DNA of 64,000 nucleotides from Actinomycetota bacterium (GCA_012523095.1 JAAYJE010000062.1:1-64000); one strand, 5' to 3'. Numbered from the stretch's first letter, positions 16,258 through 25,339 are shown. The notes: a model not told the origin generated them from the letters alone. Made by a program: numbers and translations.

Positions 16258-17493
16258 GTGGCGATCAAGCTCATCAGCATTGACGATGCCAGGAGTCGGG
16301 TGCTGGCTGAGGCCCTTGTACTGTCGGTGGAAACGCTGCCTTTGGCAGAAGTGGTGGGCAGGATCCTCGGTGAGGAGATAGTCGCATCCCACAGCGTCCC
16401 ACCCTTCGATAATGCCGGCATGGACGGTTTCGCTGTGAGGGCGGTCGACATAGTCGACGCCGCTGGCGACAAGCCGGTTTCCCTGCACGTGCTGGAGACG
16501 ATTCCCGCGGGCCGCGTCGCCACCCATGCGCTCGGCCTCGAGCAGGCAACTAAGATCATGACGGGAGCTCCCATCCCGGAGGGCGCCGACGTGGTCGTCC
16601 AATCCGAGGCGACGGAAGAGAGGGACGGCCGGGTTCTGATCTTCGAGGCGGCGAAAAGGGGCAAGAACATCAGACGGGCGGGTGAGGACGTGGAGGCGGG
16701 TGGCCGGGTGCTCGGTCCCGGCAGCATCCTCGGCCCCGCCGAGATAGGGCTGATCGCCAGCCTGGGCCGTCCGACGGTGCAGGTCCACCGCCTTCCCCGC
16801 GTGGCCATATTGTCGACCGGCAGCGAACTGGTCGAGGTGGACCGGCCTCTTGGCCCGGGACAGATCCACAATTCCAACAGTTACTCCCTCCGGGCTCTCT
16901 GCCAGCAGATGGGCATCGAGCCTACTATGCTGGGCATCGTGCCCGACGATTACGATGCGACCAAGGACATGGTCCAGAAGGGGCTGGACTACGATGTGCT
17001 GCTCACCACCGGGGGAGTATCGGTGGGGCAGTTCGACTTCATCAAAGACATCCAAGATGAGCTCGGCGTGCAACGCAGGCTGTGGGGGGTGGCGATGAAG
17101 CCGGGCAAGCCGCTGGTGTTCGGGGTCCACGACCGCACTCTGGTGTTCGGTCTGCCGGGCAATCCCGTGTCGGCCATGGTCTCGTTCGAGCTCTTCGTCC
17201 GCCCGGCCCTGCTGCATCTCATGGGGCACGCGAATACCGTCAGGCCGCTCTACCGGGCCGTCATGTCCGAAAATGCGTCGAACTCTGACGGGCGGGTGTA
17301 TGTGGTCAGGGTGAGGGCCTGGCGGGAGGACGGTACGTGGCATGTCAGCTCCACAGGTGCGCAGGGCTCGGGCATACTGCGCTCCATGGTGGGTGCAAAC
17401 GGGTTGGTCTTCATACCCGGAGGAACACGAGGCGTGAAGGCCGGGGAGACGGTGGATTTCCTGCTATTGCGCGAGGACCTCCAGGCGCCCTGA
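16258..17493 (+). CDS. moeA: Molybdopterin molybdenumtransferase MoeA
   Basis: Inserts molybdenum into adenylated molybdopterin in the last step of Moco synthesis. The track ORF starts at 16090, but homology begins at IKLISIDDARSRVL. The GTG at 16258 is the nearest start, although AAGGAG overlaps it, so the exact start is uncertain. The 411-residue protein has PPFDNAGMDGFAV, IMTGAPIPEGADVVV, AILSTGSELV, LTTGGVSVGQFDF, MKPGKPLVFG and GLPGNPVSAMVSFELFV, covering all MoeA domains including the MogA-like fold. No other Moco gene is in the window. It diverges from the FlgM-like gene. Confidence 0.93.
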   Translation: MAIKLISIDDARSRVLAEALVLSVETLPLAEVVGRILGEEIVASHSVPPFDNAGMDGFAVRAVDIVDAAGDKPVSLHVLETIPAGRVATHALGLEQATKIMTGAPIPEGADVVVQSEATEERDGRVLIFEAAKRGKNIRRAGEDVEAGGRVLGPGSILGPAEIGLIASLGRPTVQVHRLPRVAILSTGSELVEVDRPLGPGQIHNSNSYSLRALCQQMGIEPTMLGIVPDDYDATKDMVQKGLDYDVLLTTGGVSVGQFDFIKDIQDELGVQRRLWGVAMKPGKPLVFGVHDRTLVFGLPGNPVSAMVSFELFVRPALLHLMGHANTVRPLYRAVMSENASNSDGRVYVVRVRAWREDGTWHVSSTGAQGSGILRSMVGANGLVFIPGGTRGVKAGETVDFLLLREDLQAP

Positions 17494-17544
17494 TGGCGAT
17501 TCTCCGCGACATCGTGCGTAGGCCGACCCCGTAGTGACTCGAGG

Positions 17545-17573
17545 TTGTCCCGGACGGAGGACGGCGATACAAT
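17545..17573 (+). promoter_or_regulatory. Strong sigma-70-type promoter for a short transcript
   Basis: TTGTCC at 17545-17550, a 17-base spacer and TACAAT at 17568-17573 form the best -35/-10 pair I found in the window. Transcription would start near 17580, well after the moeA stop and about 155 bases before the next gene. Confidence 0.6.
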
Positions 17574-17579
17574 GAGAGT

Positions 17580-17689
17580 GATGAGGAAGTCGATTCGACA
17601 GTGCCGCGGGAGTGATGCAGCCGGAATACCCCTGTCGGTGGTCGGAGCGGCTTTGAGGGGCCTAGCAGCCGGTGCTGCTGGGCTTTTTT
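17580..17689 (+). ncRNA. Putative structured small RNA or attenuated leader
   Basis: The segment between the promoter at 17545 and the intrinsic terminator at 17660 would give an RNA of about 110 bases. It contains a GTCG-ATT-CGAC hairpin near its 5' end and complementary GCCGC and GCGGC arms enclosing a central region. There is no credible ORF in it. It could be a stand-alone sRNA, or a leader whose terminator conditionally stops transcription before the small HTH gene at 17735. I do not recognise an Rfam family. Confidence 0.45.
17660..17689 (+). terminator. Rho-independent terminator
   Basis: A 10-bp stem (GCCTAGCAGC with GCTGCTGGGC, one G-T pair), a CGGT loop and a run of six T form a textbook intrinsic terminator. 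It is the only hairpin with a clean T-tract I found in the window. Confidence 0.85.
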
Positions 17690-17734
17690 GTTCTCGTCCT
17701 TCACAATGATCCTCCAGCCAGGAAAGGAGATCTC

Positions 17735-17920
17735 ATGGCCAATCACTTCACCCCCGAGGAACTGGCGCAGGAGTTGGGGACGACCACTCGGGACGTCATC
17801 GAGTTCTGTGTCAAGGAAGGCATCCCCATATACAAGGGGAAGGTCGACAGGAGTCTCCTCACGGTGGTGATGAAGGCCAAGGGTATCCAGCTTCCCAAGA
17901 CTCAGGCGGCCGCGGTCTAG
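17735..17920 (+). CDS. Small helix-turn-helix (MerR/IF2-N-like) protein
   Basis: The ATG at 17735 has AGGAAAGGAG five bases upstream, so the track start at 17672 (inside the terminator) is wrong. The 61-residue protein reads FTPEELAQELGTTTRDVIEFCVKEGIPIYKGKVDRSLL. This is a winged-helix-like or IF2-N-like fold that often binds nucleic acid. It may be a small regulator. It sits right after the putative sRNA/attenuator, which may control it. Its stop overlaps the stop of the convergent DnaQ-UvrC gene at a CTAG. Confidence 0.65.
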   Translation: MANHFTPEELAQELGTTTRDVIEFCVKEGIPIYKGKVDRSLLTVVMKAKGIQLPKTQAAAV

Positions 17921-19932
17921 ATCGTTGGTTCGATCTTGAGTGACTCGGTGCTCTTGTGCGAGGGCGCCGAGGTTAGAAGGACCCGTCGGGCTTCTTTGGC
18001 GAGCCGGATCTTGAACGCCCGTTGCTGTGTCGAACCGCTCTCCGGCCCAGGTATGGGCAGCTTCGGAGTACGATCATCCGATTCGTGGAACCAGTGTCGC
18101 ACGGCCAGGAGCAGGTCAAGTTGGCTCTGCGGCACCGCTATCAGCGAAACGGCAGAGGCTTCCGGCGGCGAGGGGCCGGGTTCCCAAAGAGACTCCAGCA
18201 CCGCGGCCACCCCGGCGTCGATCGCCTCAGGATGGAGCGACACTGCGTGACGCAGTGTTCCGTCCCACACCAGATTCAGGCGGACTGAGGGTCCGCCCCC
18301 GTTTTCGTATTGGGGCCAGAGGCCGACAAAACGGAGTCGCTTCGCTTCGGCCAGGGATGCGTAGGAGCGCCGGACGCTCAACAGATGCTCGCCCGCCTTC
18401 TTCAGAGAGCGGGCTTCTTCGTGGCGTCGCTGTCGCGACAAAGACCGCACTACCTCATCAGCCCGCCTCAGTGGGTCCGGAAGGTCTGAATCGGCCTCTC
18501 CGGCGAGCCACCGGACGATCCCCATGACGAGGGCGTCGTGCTCCTTCCTCACCTGTGGGTCGCCCAGGCAGGGCGACAGGCATCTAGAGTGGTCGCCGCG
18601 CACACACGGGCGGCCGTCGGGACGGCGAAGGCATCGTCGGATGGGGTAACAGTGGGTCAGGAGGTCAAGAGCCGCATCGAGTCGCGCCCGTCCGCGAAAG
18701 GGACCCAGCACCAACGGCTGTCGCCCCGATCGTCCCTCGTGCCTTGGGTCGTCAAGCCACTTGGGCGGACGTCTCGTGGTTGAGAGAGCGAGCCCCGAGC
18801 CTCCGCCGACGACTTTGAGGTAGGAGTACGTCTCCGGATGGGCGCCGTGCAGGTTGCACGGAGGGCGATGCTCCAGGATGAGTCGGTGTTCGTGAACCAC
18901 TGCCTCGAGAGGCGTGATGGTCTCCTCCCAGTCGATCAGCTCGACGAGCTGCACGGCCCGGCGCATCTTGCGGGCGTGGTTTGCGGTGGCCACGAAGTGC
19001 GACCTCACTCGATCGTCCAGGCGGTCGGCCTTGCCGATGTAGACGGTGCATCCGTTCTTGTCAAGGAAACGGTAGGTGCCCGGACTTCTGGGTAGATCGC
19101 GGGTAAGGCCCAGCTTCTCGAGCGTCGTGCGCGACGAAGGGTTCAGGTATGCGCGCAGTTCGCCGAGACGGGCGATGCCTTGGTCCTGAAGGCGGCCCAC
19201 CAGGGTCACAAACACATGGCCCGCGGCTCGGGCATCGGCCAGCGCGCGGTGGCAGGCCTCCACCGGCGAACCCAGGGCCTTCGCCACCGTGTGAAGGCGG
19301 TAGTTGGGCAGACCAGGCGCCAGCGCCCGCGCCAGGGGCAGGGTGTCGATAGCGCCTTCTCCAAGACGGCGCCCTTTCAGACGTTGGAGCTCGTAGTTCA
19401 AGAACCCTACATCGAAAGATGCGTTATGGGCGACCACCACCGCTCCTTCAAGGAATCCCATGAGTCTGGGCATGACTTCCTCTATGCGAGGAGCATCGGC
19501 GACCATGTCTTGAGTTATCCCGGTGATGCGAGAGATCATGGGTGGGATAGGTCGCATGGGATTCACCAAAGTCCCGAAATATCTCACTTCTCGGAGGCCT
19601 TCTATACGCACCGCTCCGATCTCGGTGATCTTCTCGCTTCCGGCTCGAGCCCCGGTGGTCTCAAGGTCGAGCGCCACGAAAGGTACCTCCGCCAGATCGG
19701 GATCCGCCACCTCCCAGTGCCGCAGTGAGATCAGGTCGGCGGCGTCCGAGTCCCAGCAGAACCGGCGGTCTTGGTGCACCAGGGTAGATAGGATCTCGCG
19801 GCATATCTCGGATGGAGCGTCGGGGGACGCGATCAGTGACCTAGCCGCCTCCATGACGTCCATAGGTCGTCCACGCACGAGCAAGGTCTCGTGCAGTTGA
19901 TCGGCTACTCTTAGGGAGAGTTGCAACTGCAT
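17917..19932 (-). CDS. DEDDh exonuclease fused to UvrC-like GIY-YIG nuclease
   Basis: 671 residues. After about 80 unassigned residues comes a DnaQ/PolC-epsilon-type 3'-5' exonuclease: DLETTG with D89 and E91, HNASFD at 169-174, and HRALADARA with H228 and D233. A GIY-YIG domain follows (GTYRFL near 285, VYIGKADRLDDRVRSHF from 297), then UvrC-like sequence including a short UVR-like helix. The UvrC endonuclease V/HhH C-terminus is absent. Actinobacterial genomes commonly carry this DnaQ-UvrC/Cho-like fusion; it is presumably a DNA repair nuclease. It diverges from the fatty-acid operon. Confidence 0.88.
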   Translation of the reverse strand: MQLQLSLRVADQLHETLLVRGRPMDVMEAARSLIASPDAPSEICREILSTLVHQDRRFCWDSDAADLISLRHWEVADPDLAEVPFVALDLETTGARAGSEKITEIGAVRIEGLREVRYFGTLVNPMRPIPPMISRITGITQDMVADAPRIEEVMPRLMGFLEGAVVVAHNASFDVGFLNYELQRLKGRRLGEGAIDTLPLARALAPGLPNYRLHTVAKALGSPVEACHRALADARAAGHVFVTLVGRLQDQGIARLGELRAYLNPSSRTTLEKLGLTRDLPRSPGTYRFLDKNGCTVYIGKADRLDDRVRSHFVATANHARKMRRAVQLVELIDWEETITPLEAVVHEHRLILEHRPPCNLHGAHPETYSYLKVVGGGSGLALSTTRRPPKWLDDPRHEGRSGRQPLVLGPFRGRARLDAALDLLTHCYPIRRCLRRPDGRPCVRGDHSRCLSPCLGDPQVRKEHDALVMGIVRWLAGEADSDLPDPLRRADEVVRSLSRQRRHEEARSLKKAGEHLLSVRRSYASLAEAKRLRFVGLWPQYENGGGPSVRLNLVWDGTLRHAVSLHPEAIDAGVAAVLESLWEPGPSPPEASAVSLIAVPQSQLDLLLAVRHWFHESDDRTPKLPIPGPESGSTQQRAFKIRLAKEARRVLLTSAPSHKSTESLKIEPTI

Positions 19933-19968
19933 ACGCGGCCGACTAAGTCCTGGAGGAGGTGGGTTTCC

Positions 19969-19997
19969 TTGAAAAGGGTAGACTCATCCTGGACAAT
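19969..19997 (+). promoter_or_regulatory. Candidate promoter of the fab-acc operon
   Basis: TTGAAA at 19969-19974 and GACAAT at 19992-19997 with a 17-base spacer lie about 50 bases before fabZ, in the gap that separates it from the divergent nuclease gene. No FapR- or FasR-type operator is recognisable. Confidence 0.4.
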
Positions 19998-20048
19998 ACT
20001 AGCACCCTGAAGCCGGCCGGATGGTCCGGCTGCCGAGCGGGGGGAGAG

Positions 20049-20477
20049 ATGCTTGACAGAACCGACATCGAAGCGATCTTGCCGCACAGAGACCCGTTCT
20101 TGTTGCTCGACCGAGTGACCGAGTTGGCACCGGGTGAGTACGCGGTCGCCGAGAAGGACCTTAAGCCTGAAGAAGACGTGTTTCGCGGGCATTTCCCCGG
20201 GCATCCGGTGTTTCCCGGCGTGCTGCAACTTGAGGCCCTGGCGCAAACGGGTGCGGTCGCGCTTCTGTCCGAACCGGAGTTCCAGGGGAAGATCGTCCTC
20301 TTCGCTAAGGCGGACAACGTGCGCTTTCGCCGGCCGGTGGTCCCGGGGGACGTCCTACGGCTGGAAACGCGCCTGACGGAGCGCCGTGGGAGGATAGGCA
20401 AGGGACAGGGGCAGGCCTTTGTCGGTTCCGATCTCGTCTGCAGCGGTACCTTGACCTTCGCGATCGCCGAGCCCTAG
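20049..20477 (+). CDS. fabZ: 3-hydroxyacyl-[acyl-carrier-protein] dehydratase FabZ
   Basis: Dehydrates 3-hydroxyacyl-ACP to trans-2-enoyl-ACP in fatty acid elongation. The ATG at 20049 with GGGGAG upstream gives 142 residues, the normal FabZ length; the track start at 19959 adds an unrelated leader. The N-terminal ILPHRDPFLLLDRV and the active-site motif GHFPGHPVFPGVLQLEALAQTG (catalytic His and Glu) are clear. First gene of the type II fatty-acid operon, four bases before the fabH start. Confidence 0.95.
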   Translation: MLDRTDIEAILPHRDPFLLLDRVTELAPGEYAVAEKDLKPEEDVFRGHFPGHPVFPGVLQLEALAQTGAVALLSEPEFQGKIVLFAKADNVRFRRPVVPGDVLRLETRLTERRGRIGKGQGQAFVGSDLVCSGTLTFAIAEP

Positions 20478-20480
20478 TCC

Positions 20481-21527
20481 ATGCCTTCGAGCGGCTCCGC
20501 CCCCCTGATGGGGCGACCTGTCAGCATAAGCGGCCTAGGCGCCTACGTGCCTGAGAAGGTGGTCACCAACGATGACCTGGCCGCGGTGTTGGACACGTCC
20601 GACCAGTGGATCAAAGAGCGCACCGGCATCGCTGAGCGGCGGATGGTCGACCAGGGCGAGTGCTCTTCCGACCTGGGCATCGTCGCGGGACGAGAGGCCT
20701 TGGTCGACGCCCGGATCGATCCACAGTGCATCGAGTTGGTGATCACGGCGACTATATCACCCGACCGGATAATGCCTGCAACGGCTTCGCGTGTCGCCCT
20801 GGAGTGTGGGTGTAGGAACGCGGGCGCCTACGATCTGTCGGCAGGATGCAGCGGTTTCATCTATGCGCTGGCCATGGCCGCCGGGGCGGTGGCCGGCGGC
20901 CTTCACGAGCATGTCCTAGTGGTGGGGGCTGAGGCTCTTTCTCGTATCACCGACCAGCAAGACCGCGCCACCGCGGTCCTGTTCGGCGATGGCGCGGGGG
21001 CTGTCGTCGTCTCCCCGAGCGACGGTGTCGGCGGTAGGATCCTGGGTTTCGACCTCGGCAACGACGGGTCTGGAGAGGAGCTTCTCACGGTGCCCGCAGG
21101 GGGCTCTCGTCTACCCGCATCGTGCTCCACCGTGGAGAAGCGCCAGCATTTCATCAAGATGAATGGAAAAGGGGTGTTCAAGTTCGCCACACGGGTAGTG
21201 GCCGAATCGGCGGGTCGGGTGCTCGAACGCTGTGGCTTCGACGTCGATGACGTGGATCTCTTCGTGCTTCATCAGGCGAACCTGCGTATCATCGACTCAG
21301 CGGCGGTGAAACTGGGTATACCCGGGCGCAAGGTCTACACGAACGTACAGAGATACGGGAACACGTCGTGCGCCTCCATCCCGCTCTGCCTGCGCGACGC
21401 GCGTGCGGAGGGCCGACTGAAGCCCGGCGATCGGGTGCTCTTGGTCGGCTTCGGCGCAGGACTCACTTGGGGCGCGTGCTTGATGGAGTGGGGCGGCCCA
21501 AGGGCCGTGAGCAACGGGAGGGAGTGA
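20481..21527 (+). CDS. fabH: 3-oxoacyl-[acyl-carrier-protein] synthase III FabH
   Basis: Initiates fatty-acid synthesis by condensing an acyl-CoA primer with malonyl-ACP. 348 residues with the thiolase fold. The catalytic triad is visible as Cys in SAGCSGFIYAL, His in VLHQANLRI and Asn in YGNTSCASIPL. WIKERTGIAERR is the usual CoA-binding N-terminal motif. An in-frame ATG 10 codons in (MGRPVSISGLG) is an alternative start. The first ATG, just after the fabZ stop, keeps operon spacing. fabD follows one base after the stop. Confidence 0.95.
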   Translation: MPSSGSAPLMGRPVSISGLGAYVPEKVVTNDDLAAVLDTSDQWIKERTGIAERRMVDQGECSSDLGIVAGREALVDARIDPQCIELVITATISPDRIMPATASRVALECGCRNAGAYDLSAGCSGFIYALAMAAGAVAGGLHEHVLVVGAEALSRITDQQDRATAVLFGDGAGAVVVSPSDGVGGRILGFDLGNDGSGEELLTVPAGGSRLPASCSTVEKRQHFIKMNGKGVFKFATRVVAESAGRVLERCGFDVDDVDLFVLHQANLRIIDSAAVKLGIPGRKVYTNVQRYGNTSCASIPLCLRDARAEGRLKPGDRVLLVGFGAGLTWGACLMEWGGPRAVSNGRE

Positions 21528-21528
21528 G

Positions 21529-22455
21529 ATGGGCGGACTACTCGTGTTGTGCCCCGGCCAGGGGAGCCAGGCGCCCGGTATGGCGCAGCATCTGTGGGAC
21601 TTCACCGTCGCCCGCGAGGTCTTCAGAGAGGCGGGCGAGGTTCTGGGCTGGGACGTAGGCGAGTTGTGCCGACGCGGAACGATGGAGGAGCTGACCCGCA
21701 CAGACCGCACTCAGCTCAGTATCCTCACCTGTAGTGTCGCCGTATGGAGGGTTTTGGAGTCGGCAGGCGCCACGTTCGTGGTCGCCGCCGGGCACTCTCT
21801 TGGTGAATACTCCGCCTTGGTGGTCGGCGGCCATATGAGTTTTGCCGACGCACTTCGGGTGGTGGACGTAAGAGGCCGGGGCATGCAGGCCTGCGCCGAG
21901 GAACGTGGAGGTATGATGGCGGCCGTCATCGGGCTGGAAGGCGAAGCCATCGAGGAGATCTGTTCGGGGATCGAGGATGTATGGGTGGCCAACTACAACT
22001 CTCCGGGGCAGGTGGTCATCTCGGGCACGGTGGATGCGGTGCGCGCGGCCGGCGAGGACGCTCAGCAGAAGGGCGCGAAACGGGTGGTGCCTCTACCCGT
22101 GTCCGGCGCCTTCCACACTCCTCTGATGGCCGGCGCGGCGGAGGCGTTGGCACAGGCGCTTGGTGACGTGCGGTTCACCCGGGGTCCACGCCGGTTCTTC
22201 TCCACGACCGAGTTGTGCTACCCGGAGCCGGATGAACTGGCGGCGGTGCTCGCTCGGCAGCTCATGTCGCCGGTCCGGTTCACACAGAGCATGGAAGCCC
22301 TTCTGAGGGGCGCGGAGGCGCCGGACGAAGGACTCGAGATCGGTCCCGGCAACGTGCTCACAGGTCTCACCAAACGGATCGCCCGCGACTTCCCGGTGGC
22401 CTCCACCGGCGATGGTGAAGCAATGGAAAACGCGCTTGAGAAGGCTGGGGGTTAG
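21529..22455 (+). CDS. fabD: Malonyl-CoA:ACP transacylase FabD
   Basis: Transfers malonyl from CoA to ACP. 308 residues. LCPGQGSQAPGMAQ is at the N-terminus, the nucleophile Ser is in AAGHSLGEYSALV, and the catalytic His region is PVSGAFHTPLM. The C-terminal GPGNVLTGLTKRI is typical. It sits between fabH and fabG with gaps of one to three bases, so it is surely part of one polycistronic unit. The C-terminal tail is slightly longer than minimal FabD. Confidence 0.95.
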   Translation: MGGLLVLCPGQGSQAPGMAQHLWDFTVAREVFREAGEVLGWDVGELCRRGTMEELTRTDRTQLSILTCSVAVWRVLESAGATFVVAAGHSLGEYSALVVGGHMSFADALRVVDVRGRGMQACAEERGGMMAAVIGLEGEAIEEICSGIEDVWVANYNSPGQVVISGTVDAVRAAGEDAQQKGAKRVVPLPVSGAFHTPLMAGAAEALAQALGDVRFTRGPRRFFSTTELCYPEPDELAAVLARQLMSPVRFTQSMEALLRGAEAPDEGLEIGPGNVLTGLTKRIARDFPVASTGDGEAMENALEKAGG

Positions 22456-22458
22456 GGT

Positions 22459-23214
22459 ATGAGTAACGTCAGCACTCCCTTGGAAGACCAGGTGGCACTT
22501 GTCACAGGCGGAGCTCGAGGGATCGGGCGGGCGATAGCCCTGCGGCTGGCCCGGGATGGAGCGAAAGTAGCGATTGTCGATCTTACCGACCACGGTGCAG
22601 ATGCGGCGCAGGACATCGAACGGGCTACAGGTCGGGCCACTACCTTCGTCAAGGCCGACATCTCCAAAGAAGTCGAGGCCCGGACGGCCGTCGCAGCGAC
22701 GGAGGCGGCGTTAGGCCCGGTGGACATCCTCGTGAACAACGCGGGGATCACGCGGGACAATCTGCTCGTGGTGATGAACGAGGCCGATTGGGACGCCGTG
22801 CTTGCGGTGAATCTGAAAGGTGCGTTTTTGATGAGCAAGGCGGTGATGCGCGGTATGATCAAGCGCCGTCGCGGATCCATCGTGAACATCTCCAGCGTGG
22901 TCGGCCGCCGCGGTAATGCGGCGCAGACGAACTACTCGGCCGCCAAAGCCGGTTTGATCGGCCTGACGAAATCGCTGGCCAGGGAAGTAGCCTCGCGCAA
23001 CATCCGGGTGAACGCGGTCGCACCCGGTTACATCGAGACGGAGATGACCGCCGCGCTGCCTGAGGCGGCGCGCAACGTCATCATCGAGCAAATCCCGTTC
23101 GGCTGCATCGGCAACCCAGAGGCCGTGGCGGATGCCGTAGCCTTTCTAGCCGGTGACTCAGCTTCGTACATCACCGGCGCCGTGTTGCCCGTAGACGGCG
23201 GGCTGGGCATCTAG
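22459..23214 (+). CDS. fabG: 3-oxoacyl-[acyl-carrier-protein] reductase FabG
   Basis: NADPH-dependent short-chain dehydrogenase reducing 3-oxoacyl-ACP. 251 residues. The cofactor motif VTGGARGIGRAIA, NNAGITRDNLL, the catalytic Ser in NISSVVGRRGN and the YSAAKAGLIGLTKS motif with Tyr and Lys are all intact. VLPVDGGLGI ends the protein. In many bacteria acpP follows fabG directly; here fabF follows and acpP is missing from the window. Confidence 0.95.
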   Translation: MSNVSTPLEDQVALVTGGARGIGRAIALRLARDGAKVAIVDLTDHGADAAQDIERATGRATTFVKADISKEVEARTAVAATEAALGPVDILVNNAGITRDNLLVVMNEADWDAVLAVNLKGAFLMSKAVMRGMIKRRRGSIVNISSVVGRRGNAAQTNYSAAKAGLIGLTKSLAREVASRNIRVNAVAPGYIETEMTAALPEAARNVIIEQIPFGCIGNPEAVADAVAFLAGDSASYITGAVLPVDGGLGI

Positions 23215-23235
23215 AGCAAGGGGGTGCTGTCAGAC

Positions 23236-24498
23236 ATGAGCACTGCTTCGAAAACCATCGAACTCAAACGGGTCGTTGTCACCGGAGTAGGTATCGTGTC
23301 GCCCATCGGCATCGGGACGGAGCCGTTTTTGGATTCACTTCTGGAGGGGCGCTCCGCCGTGAAGCTGATCGAGCGTTTCGACACCACGGACTTCCCGGTC
23401 AAGATAGCCGCCGAGATCTGTGGCTTCGACCCATCGTCTTTCATGGACAGGAAATGGGCTAGACGCATGGATCTATATGCCCAATACGGGGTATCGGCGG
23501 CCACTATGGCTCTGGAAGACTCTGCGTACCCAGTGGATGAGGATCCTTACGCCGTAGGTGCATTGGTCGGGTCTGGGGTAGGTGGTCTATACACTTTCTA
23601 CGACCAGATCGGTGTCCTTCTGGAGAAGGGGCCGGCTCGAGTGAGCCCCTTTTTCATCCCCATGATGATCCCTAACATGGCGTCGGCCTGCAGCTCTATC
23701 CTTCTGGGACTCAAGGGCCCGGTCAACGCTACTTGCACGGCCTGTGCGGCCGGGACTATGGCTCTCGGTGACGCTTTCTCGCTCATCCGGCGGGGAGATG
23801 CGACGGCCATGTTCGCCGGCGGCGCCGAGGCGGCCGTGAACCAAGTGGGCATGGCGGCGTTCGCGGCCTGCCGGGCCATCTCCGCGCGAAACGACGAGCC
23901 CACTAAGGCCAGTCGTCCGTTCGCCATGGGTCGCGACGGGTTCGTGATGGGCGAAGGCGCCGGCGTGCTGGTGCTCGAAGAGATGGAGCATGCCCTCAGG
24001 CGCGGAGCTCATATCTATGCTGAGATGGTGGGCTACGGTATGACGGCGGACGCCTTCCACCTCACCGAGCCCGACGAGACCGGCGAACCGGCCGGTCTGG
24101 CCATGACCAGGGCCCTGCATGACGCCGACGTCGACCCTTCCGAGGTCGACTATGTGAACGCGCACGGCACGTCTACCCCGTTGGGTGACGTCATGGAGAC
24201 CAAAGCCATCAAGCTGTCTCTCGGCGACCATGCGTACAAGGTCATGGTGAGCTCCAACAAGAGCATGTTCGGGCACTGCCTGGGAGCAGCAGGCGGTCTG
24301 GAGGCTGCGGCTACCATCCTCTGTATGGAGGCGGGCAAAGTACCGCCGACCATCAACCTGGAAGAACCGGATCCGGACTGCGACCTCGACTACGTTCCCA
24401 ACGTCGCCCGGGTGGCGACGATCGAGGTGGCGATGTCCAACAGCTTCGGCTTCGGCGGACACAACGTCGCCATCGTATTCCGCAGGTGGGATGGCTAA
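23236..24498 (+). CDS. fabF: 3-oxoacyl-[acyl-carrier-protein] synthase II FabF
   Basis: Chain-elongating condensing enzyme, 420 residues from the ATG at 23236; a GTG four codons upstream (23224) is possible. The Cys-His-His triad is in ATCTACAAGTMALGDAF, VNAHGTSTPLGD and NKSMFGHCLGAAGGLEA. The GFGGHN loop near the C-terminus is typical. accD starts inside its last eight bases, so translation is coupled. Confidence 0.95.
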   Translation: MSTASKTIELKRVVVTGVGIVSPIGIGTEPFLDSLLEGRSAVKLIERFDTTDFPVKIAAEICGFDPSSFMDRKWARRMDLYAQYGVSAATMALEDSAYPVDEDPYAVGALVGSGVGGLYTFYDQIGVLLEKGPARVSPFFIPMMIPNMASACSSILLGLKGPVNATCTACAAGTMALGDAFSLIRRGDATAMFAGGAEAAVNQVGMAAFAACRAISARNDEPTKASRPFAMGRDGFVMGEGAGVLVLEEMEHALRRGAHIYAEMVGYGMTADAFHLTEPDETGEPAGLAMTRALHDADVDPSEVDYVNAHGTSTPLGDVMETKAIKLSLGDHAYKVMVSSNKSMFGHCLGAAGGLEAAATILCMEAGKVPPTINLEEPDPDCDLDYVPNVARVATIEVAMSNSFGFGGHNVAIVFRRWDG

Positions 24499-25339
24499 GT
24501 ACGTCACCATACAGGTACCCCGTAGAGAACCGCCGCCTGCGCCGGAGGCCGCGGGCGAACAGTGCAAGAAGTGCGGCGCTTCCCTGGAGAAGGGTGAGCT
24601 GGAACGGAATCTGCGTGTTTGCCCTCATTGCCGTCATCACTACCCGCTGCCCTCGCACGAGCGGATCGCCCTGCTGGCCGACAAGAGCAGCGTGAGCTTT
24701 GTCGGCGAGGAGGTCCAGGCGGTCGATCCTCTCGAGTTCGTCGATCTGCAACCCTACCCGGAGCGTCTGTCGAAGGCGCAGATGCAGACGGGTCTGAGTG
24801 AAGCCCTCTTAGCTGCACGCTGCGATGTCGCGGGGCTGCCGACGGCGCTGGGTGTCCTCGATTTCCAATTCTTGGGCGGCTCGATGGGGTCGGTGGTCGG
24901 CGAACGCTTCCACAGACTTGCTCAGATCGCCGTGGACGAACGCAGATCTATGGTGATCGTCGCAGCCTCAGGTGGTGCGCGGATGCAGGAAGCGTTGTTC
25001 TCCCTCATGCAGATGGCTAAGACGGTGGTCGCAGCGCAACTCGTGGGCAGAGCCCGGCTCCCCTACGTCACTATCCTGACGCATCCCACCACCGGCGGTG
25101 TGTTCGCCAGCTTCGCGACCGTGGCCGACATCATCCTCGCCGAGCCGGGCGCGCTGATGAGTTTCTCCGGTCCCCGCATCATCGAGCAGACCACCCGGGA
25201 GAAGCTGCCCCCCGGCTTCGGGTCGTCGGAGTCGCAACTCACCCATGGTCAGGTAGACATGGTCGTCGACCGGCGGGAGATGAAGGACAGACTGGCGCAG
25301 ATCATCCGGTTCTTGATGGGAGGCGGCACCCGTGGCTGA
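24491..25339 (+). CDS. accD: Acetyl-CoA carboxylase carboxyltransferase subunit beta
   Basis: 282 residues. An N-terminal zinc ribbon (CKKCGASL then CPHCRHHYPL) precedes the carboxyltransferase fold, with SGGARMQEALFSLMQMAKT and GGVFASFATVADIILAEPGALMSFSGPRIIEQT. With AccA it transfers carboxyl from biotin to acetyl-CoA. It overlaps fabF and accA by eight bases each. The partner genes accB and accC are not in the window. Confidence 0.95.
   Translation: MAKYVTIQVPRREPPPAPEAAGEQCKKCGASLEKGELERNLRVCPHCRHHYPLPSHERIALLADKSSVSFVGEEVQAVDPLEFVDLQPYPERLSKAQMQTGLSEALLAARCDVAGLPTALGVLDFQFLGGSMGSVVGERFHRLAQIAVDERRSMVIVAASGGARMQEALFSLMQMAKTVVAAQLVGRARLPYVTILTHPTTGGVFASFATVADIILAEPGALMSFSGPRIIEQTTREKLPPGFGSSESQLTHGQVDMVVDRREMKDRLAQIIRFLMGGGTRG

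Noticed and set aside
15888-16283. 131-codon plus-strand ORF
   Set aside because: Overlaps the FlgM-like gene on the other strand and the moeA start; no family pattern.
17600-17645. GCCGGAATACCCCTG segment resembling a B12-box
   Set aside because: The transcript is too short for a cobalamin riboswitch, and the other conserved riboswitch blocks are missing.
23587-24567. 326-codon minus-strand ORF in fabF
   Set aside because: Shadow of fabF, no recognisable features.
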